Source: Bacillus sp. FJAT-45350 (GTDB lineage: Bacteria; Bacillota; Bacilli; Bacillales; NISU01). From it: a stretch of DNA of 64,000 nt. The translations under genes and the position numbers were made by a program. This document shows, piece by piece, positions 60,797 through 64,000 of this stretch; the first letter of the stretch is position 1; every line of letters begins with the position of its first letter. Under the pieces are notes generated by a model. The model was given only the letters and a program-made list of their open reading frames with translations. It made no database searches and had not been told where the DNA came from. Location of the stretch: contig NZ_NISU01000001.1 of assembly GCF_002335805.1 (NCBI RefSeq), positions 1,310,079 to 1,374,078 on the forward strand, written 5' to 3'.

Positions 60797-60830
60797 AAAC
60801 GCTCAGTTTACTTATTGTAATAGAGCGTTT
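60797..60830 (+). terminator. Terminator after the histidine kinase gene
   Basis: AAACGCTC pairs with GAGCGTTT, followed by TTTTG. Confidence 0.7.
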
Positions 60831-60958
60831 TTTGTGCTGAGTTTGAACAAATTATTAATTAGATCTATTAATGAAGTGGCATTATATGTAATATGAATGA
60901 TATACAATTCAAAAAAATTGATGTTAATTGTTATTTGATAATTTGGGAGGTCTTTATT

Positions 60959-61849
60959 ATGACCATATTAGAAACTAGAAATTTAACAAAAGAGTTCGGA
61001 AAATTTACTGCATTAGATGGAGTAAACATGAAAGTAAACGGTGGAGAAGTGTATGGTTTCATAGGACCAAACGGCTCAGGAAAATCGACTACGATCCGTA
61101 TCTTGCTAGGAATTTTGAAACCGACTGAAGGTGAGGCGAAAATTTTTGGCAAAGATGCATGGAACGATGCAGTCGACATTCATAAACGACTGGCGTATGT
61201 ACCTGGCGATGTAAATCTTTGGCCAAATTTAACAGGTGGAGAAGTGATAGATTTATTCATGAAATTGCGTGGCTCGAATAACAGGAAGCTTCGAGATGAA
61301 TTAATCGAAAAATTTAAATTGGATCCTTCCAAAAAGTGTAGAACCTACTCAAAAGGAAATCGTCAAAAGGTTGCATTAGTATCAGCTTTTTCATCAGATG
61401 CAGAACTCTATATTTTAGATGAGCCTACATCAGGTCTAGATCCACTAATGGAAAAATTATTTCAAGAATGTGTTCTCGATGCGAAAAAAGCTGGGAAAAG
61501 TGTCCTACTTTCTAGTCATATTTTATCTGAGGTTGAAAAGGTATGTGACAAGGTAGGAATTATACGTGAAGGGAAAATGATTGAAACTGGTACATTAAAT
61601 GAATTACGTCATTTAACAAGGACGAATTTAATAATCGAAACAAAGCAACCAATTCTTAATCTAGAAAACGTAAAAGGAGTTCACGAAATACAAAAAAATG
61701 AACAAACAATTTCCTTTCAAGTTGATGTTGAAGAATTAGATGAAGTGATCAGGCATGTTAGTCAATTCGGTTTAAACAAACTAGAAAGTTCACCACCTAC
61801 ATTAGAGGATTTATTTATGCGTCATTATGAGAATGTAGGAGGCGAATAA
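60959..61849 (+). CDS. ABC exporter ATP-binding protein
   Basis: 296 aa. Walker A GPNGSGKSTT at about 38-47, signature YSKGNRQKV, Walker B LYILDEPTSGLDPL, and switch LSSHILSEVEKVCD. The tetronasin/daunorubicin-type group of antibiotic exporters has the same layout. ATG 60959 follows GGGAGG; the frame from 60893 includes extra upstream codons without a ribosome-binding site. It ends 3 nt before the permease gene, so the two form one unit. Confidence 0.85.
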   Translation: MTILETRNLTKEFGKFTALDGVNMKVNGGEVYGFIGPNGSGKSTTIRILLGILKPTEGEAKIFGKDAWNDAVDIHKRLAYVPGDVNLWPNLTGGEVIDLFMKLRGSNNRKLRDELIEKFKLDPSKKCRTYSKGNRQKVALVSAFSSDAELYILDEPTSGLDPLMEKLFQECVLDAKKAGKSVLLSSHILSEVEKVCDKVGIIREGKMIETGTLNELRHLTRTNLIIETKQPILNLENVKGVHEIQKNEQTISFQVDVEELDEVIRHVSQFGLNKLESSPPTLEDLFMRHYENVGGE

Positions 61850-61852
61850 CCA

Positions 61853-63445
61853 GTGTGGATGCAAACAGGAAGTATGATACGCTTCATAGTACGACGTGAT
61901 CGAATCCGAATAACCACTTGGTTAATTGCATTGATAGCAATTACCGTTATTACAGCTTCGGCTTTTACTGGTTTATATCAATCAGATGCAGAAAGACAGG
62001 CAATTGCTGAAACAATGAAAAATCCTGCAATGATCGCAATGGTTGGTCCAGGATACGGATTGGATGATTATACTGAAGGACCAATGATGGCACATCAAAT
62101 GTTATTATTCACTGCAATTGTAGTAGCGATTATGAGTATTTTACTCGTTACACGACATACTCGAGAAGAGGAGGAAGAAGGTCGAGTAGAATTAGTTAGA
62201 TCTCTCCCGGTCGGTCGACTTGCAAATATAAGTGCAACAATAATTGTTTTATTCTCTATCAATACGCTATTAGCTATAATGATTGGATTTGGTCTTTTTA
62301 GTTTACAGTTAGAAAGCATGGATTTAGCTGGCTCCCTATTATATGGAGCAGCATTAGGAGCTACAGGTTTTTTCTTTACATCTATTACTTCGCTATTTGC
62401 ACAACTATCGGAAAACTCTAGAGGTACGATTGGTTTTTCATTTGCAGTATTGGGAGGAGCCTATCTGATTCGAGCTGTTGGTGATGTTAGTAATGAAGCT
62501 TTATCTTGGCTTTCTCCATTAGGGTGGATTGTTAAATCAGAGGTATATGTCAATAATTACTGGTGGCCTATCATATTAACAATAGTTTTTTCCATAATAC
62601 TAGCGGGTATTGCTCTTAAATTAAACGAAATACGTGATGTAGGATCAGGGTTTTTAGCAGCTAAACCAGGGAAAAAGTATGCCTCACCTCTTTTACAAAG
62701 TCCTATCGGGTTAGCCTTTCGATTACAACGTACAAGTATCATATCTTGGGCAATAGGTATGTTTGTGTTAGGTCTGACGTATGGTTCGGTATTGGGAGAT
62801 TTAGAATCCTTTTTTGCAAATAATGAAATGCTACAAAACATGTTAACTCCTGTAGAAGGGTATTCATTAACGGAACAATTTTTGACTATGTTGATGGCAG
62901 TTATATCAATGATGTGTACTGTCCCTGCTTTGTTGTTTATGCTAAAGCTTCGCTCAGAGGAGAAAAAGAACCGTACTGAAAACTTGTTAACTAGAGCAGT
63001 ATCAAGAAATAAATTAATAGGGAGTTATTTATTCCTTTCTGTTTCATTTGGTTTTGTCATGTTATTTCTTGCTTTACTTGGATTGTGGTCAGCAGGATCA
63101 CTAGTGATGGAAGAGGCTATTTCTTTCACAGTTATATTTAAAGCAGCAATGATTTATTTACCAGCTATTTGGATTATGACTGGCATAACTGTATTACTTA
63201 TTGGTGTTTTTCCTAAACTTATTAATATTAGTTGGCTTTATTTAGGATATTCATTTTTGGTTGTCTATTTAGGGGGCTTACTAGACTTTCCTGATTGGTT
63301 AGGAATGTTATCGCCATTTGGACATGTACCTCAGTATCCAGTGGAAGAGATTTCGATAGTTAAGCTGTTCATCATAACTTCTATTGCGATAGCACTATGT
63401 ATCGTTGGATTTACTAGCTATAAAAATCGTGACCTTGAAGGGTAA
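61853..63445 (+). CDS. ABC exporter permease, two-half type
   Basis: 530 aa with about 12 helices in two similar halves (N-half with RRDRIRITTWLIALIAITVI, C-half with LQRTSIISWAIGMFVLGLTY). HTREEEEEGRVELVRSLPVG is the typical loop of this exporter family, of the tetronasin-resistance (TnrB2-like) kind. It works with the ATPase just upstream. GTG 61853 lies 10 nt after AGGAGG; ATG 61859 is an alternative. The exported compound is unknown. Confidence 0.82.
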   Translation: MWMQTGSMIRFIVRRDRIRITTWLIALIAITVITASAFTGLYQSDAERQAIAETMKNPAMIAMVGPGYGLDDYTEGPMMAHQMLLFTAIVVAIMSILLVTRHTREEEEEGRVELVRSLPVGRLANISATIIVLFSINTLLAIMIGFGLFSLQLESMDLAGSLLYGAALGATGFFFTSITSLFAQLSENSRGTIGFSFAVLGGAYLIRAVGDVSNEALSWLSPLGWIVKSEVYVNNYWWPIILTIVFSIILAGIALKLNEIRDVGSGFLAAKPGKKYASPLLQSPIGLAFRLQRTSIISWAIGMFVLGLTYGSVLGDLESFFANNEMLQNMLTPVEGYSLTEQFLTMLMAVISMMCTVPALLFMLKLRSEEKKNRTENLLTRAVSRNKLIGSYLFLSVSFGFVMLFLALLGLWSAGSLVMEEAISFTVIFKAAMIYLPAIWIMTGITVLLIGVFPKLINISWLYLGYSFLVVYLGGLLDFPDWLGMLSPFGHVPQYPVEEISIVKLFIITSIAIALCIVGFTSYKNRDLEG

Positions 63446-63472
63446 ATCAAGATAGGTCTCAGGATAAGTAAT

Positions 63473-63515
63473 AGCCCATTGAAAAAAAGCATGCAATTCG
63501 CTTTTTCAGTGGGCT
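63473..63515. terminator. Bidirectional terminator after the permease
   Basis: AGCCCATTGAAAAAAAGC pairs with GCTTTTTCAGTGGGCT (small bulge). The convergent PhnB-like gene ends about 70 nt further on. Confidence 0.75.
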
Positions 63516-63586
63516 TTTGGTATTGCTTAGCGTAAATATAGGTAGTTCAATGTGGATAAATGAAAGCAAATTCCTCTTTGCGGATT

Positions 63587-64000
63587 TTATTCTTCAGTAT
63601 TGAGATTCAACTGCCATATGACGCCAAACTTATCAGTGACTTGCCCATAGCATTTACTCCAAAATGTCTCTTGAAGCTCCATGCCAACGTTTCCGCCTTC
63701 TTTAATTTTATCGAAATAAGATTGAATATCTTCTTTGTTTTTACTTACCACCGCAAGACTTATATTGTTTCCCGTAACAAATGGAGTCCCTGGGAATGTA
63801 TCAGAAAACATAACGGTACTTCCATTTATCGTTAGTCGTGCGTGCATGATTAAATTCTTGGCTTCTTCTGGTAAAGGGTATTCAGGATTCGGTGGAGAAT
63901 CTCCAAATATCATAATTTGTGGTACTTCTGTTTTGAAAACATCTGAATAAAATTCTACTGCTTCACGGCAATTCCCATTAAAAGTAAGGTACACATCAAT
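63587..64000 (-). CDS. PhnB-like VOC-family protein (start beyond window edge)
   Basis: At least 137 residues of a vicinal-oxygen-chelate/glyoxalase-fold protein of the PhnB/YjdN type. It starts within the window as VYLTFNGNCREAVEFYSDVF, continues with MFSDTFPGTPFVTGNNISLA and ends CYGQVTDKFGVIWQLNLN. The typical family start (M-x-x-x-VYLTFNG) would lie a few codons beyond 64000; the GTG at 63994 is probably not the start. Members usually lack known enzymatic activity; some are linked to phosphonate or antibiotic resistance. No neighbour gives a lead. Confidence 0.82.
   Translation of the reverse strand: MDVYLTFNGNCREAVEFYSDVFKTEVPQIMIFGDSPPNPEYPLPEEAKNLIMHARLTINGSTVMFSDTFPGTPFVTGNNISLAVVSKNKEDIQSYFDKIKEGGNVGMELQETFWSKCYGQVTDKFGVIWQLNLNTEE

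Noticed and set aside
126-64000. tRNA-Sec (selC), other tRNA or rRNA genes
   Set aside because: I looked for cloverleaf-like arms and for a TCA anticodon context in the intergenic regions and saw none. The Sec machinery, if present, lies outside the window.

Overview
The window is AT-rich DNA from a low-GC Gram-positive, almost certainly a member of the Bacillaceae. Ribosome-binding sites are strong (AGGAGG type) and TTG/GTG starts are frequent. Bacillus-type Fur, Zur, PhoP and CcpA sites are visible. The genes include bshB2/yojF (bacillithiol), a FapA-family protein, a SleB/CwlJ-type hydrolase, a YjcZ-type small sporulation protein, DUF3231, CBO0543 and DUF1540 proteins. A tungsten-type aldehyde:ferredoxin oxidoreductase with its MoaD-like partner, plus two likely selenoproteins, suggest an anaerobic or facultative lineage (an Anaerobacillus-like alkaliphile would fit, but this is inference).

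Layout. 1-7.2 kb: the 3' end of a PAP2 phosphatase, a Zur-box-preceded nikABCDE-type metal/peptide importer, a MATE exporter and a DUF1540 protein. 7.2-11.5 kb: Fur-box-controlled ferric-siderophore uptake genes with a truncated fhuF remnant. 11.5-18.8 kb: a PPOX flavoprotein, a PilZ-like protein, a PhoP-box Na/phosphate transporter, DUF421, phosphatidylserine synthase and a CcpA-site nitrilase-type amidase divergent from a LuxR regulator. 19.9-24.4 kb: a two-gene operon of a 1258-residue SF1 helicase with a long coiled-coil insertion and a winged-helix-like partner. 24.5-31.5 kb: a decayed zone with at least five gene remnants among small membrane genes, an amidohydrolase and an acyl-CoA dehydrogenase. 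31.7-49 kb: MsrA with an in-frame UGA at its catalytic Cys, FapA, SRAP, AOR-MoaD, an MFS pump, a DUF5667 repeat protein broken by an amber codon, GMP reductase, bacillithiol genes, a flavodoxin-less CysJ-like reductase and CueP with an in-frame UGA at a conserved Cys. 49-64 kb: a NatAB-type exporter, an orphan ZorA/ZorB-like motor pair, CarD, CspA, a LysM amidase, a MEDS-domain histidine kinase, a second ABC exporter and a PhnB-like protein cut by the right edge.

Most notable. Two unrelated genes, msrA (31748-32395) and a cueP homologue (48439-48951), each have exactly one interruption. In both it is a UGA exactly where the family has a functional cysteine, and in both a hairpin with a GGU-containing loop begins its loop 18-19 nt after the UGA, the geometry of a bacterial SECIS. 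Together they argue for selenocysteine decoding in this organism. A Sec-containing CueP is not a protein I know to be described.

A second notable feature is a family of structured, terminator-bearing intergenic repeats. Two copies (12226-12393 and near 55325-55468) are flanked by perfect direct repeats of different sequence, as expected of a small non-autonomous mobile element. One diverged copy lies inside the nik operon.
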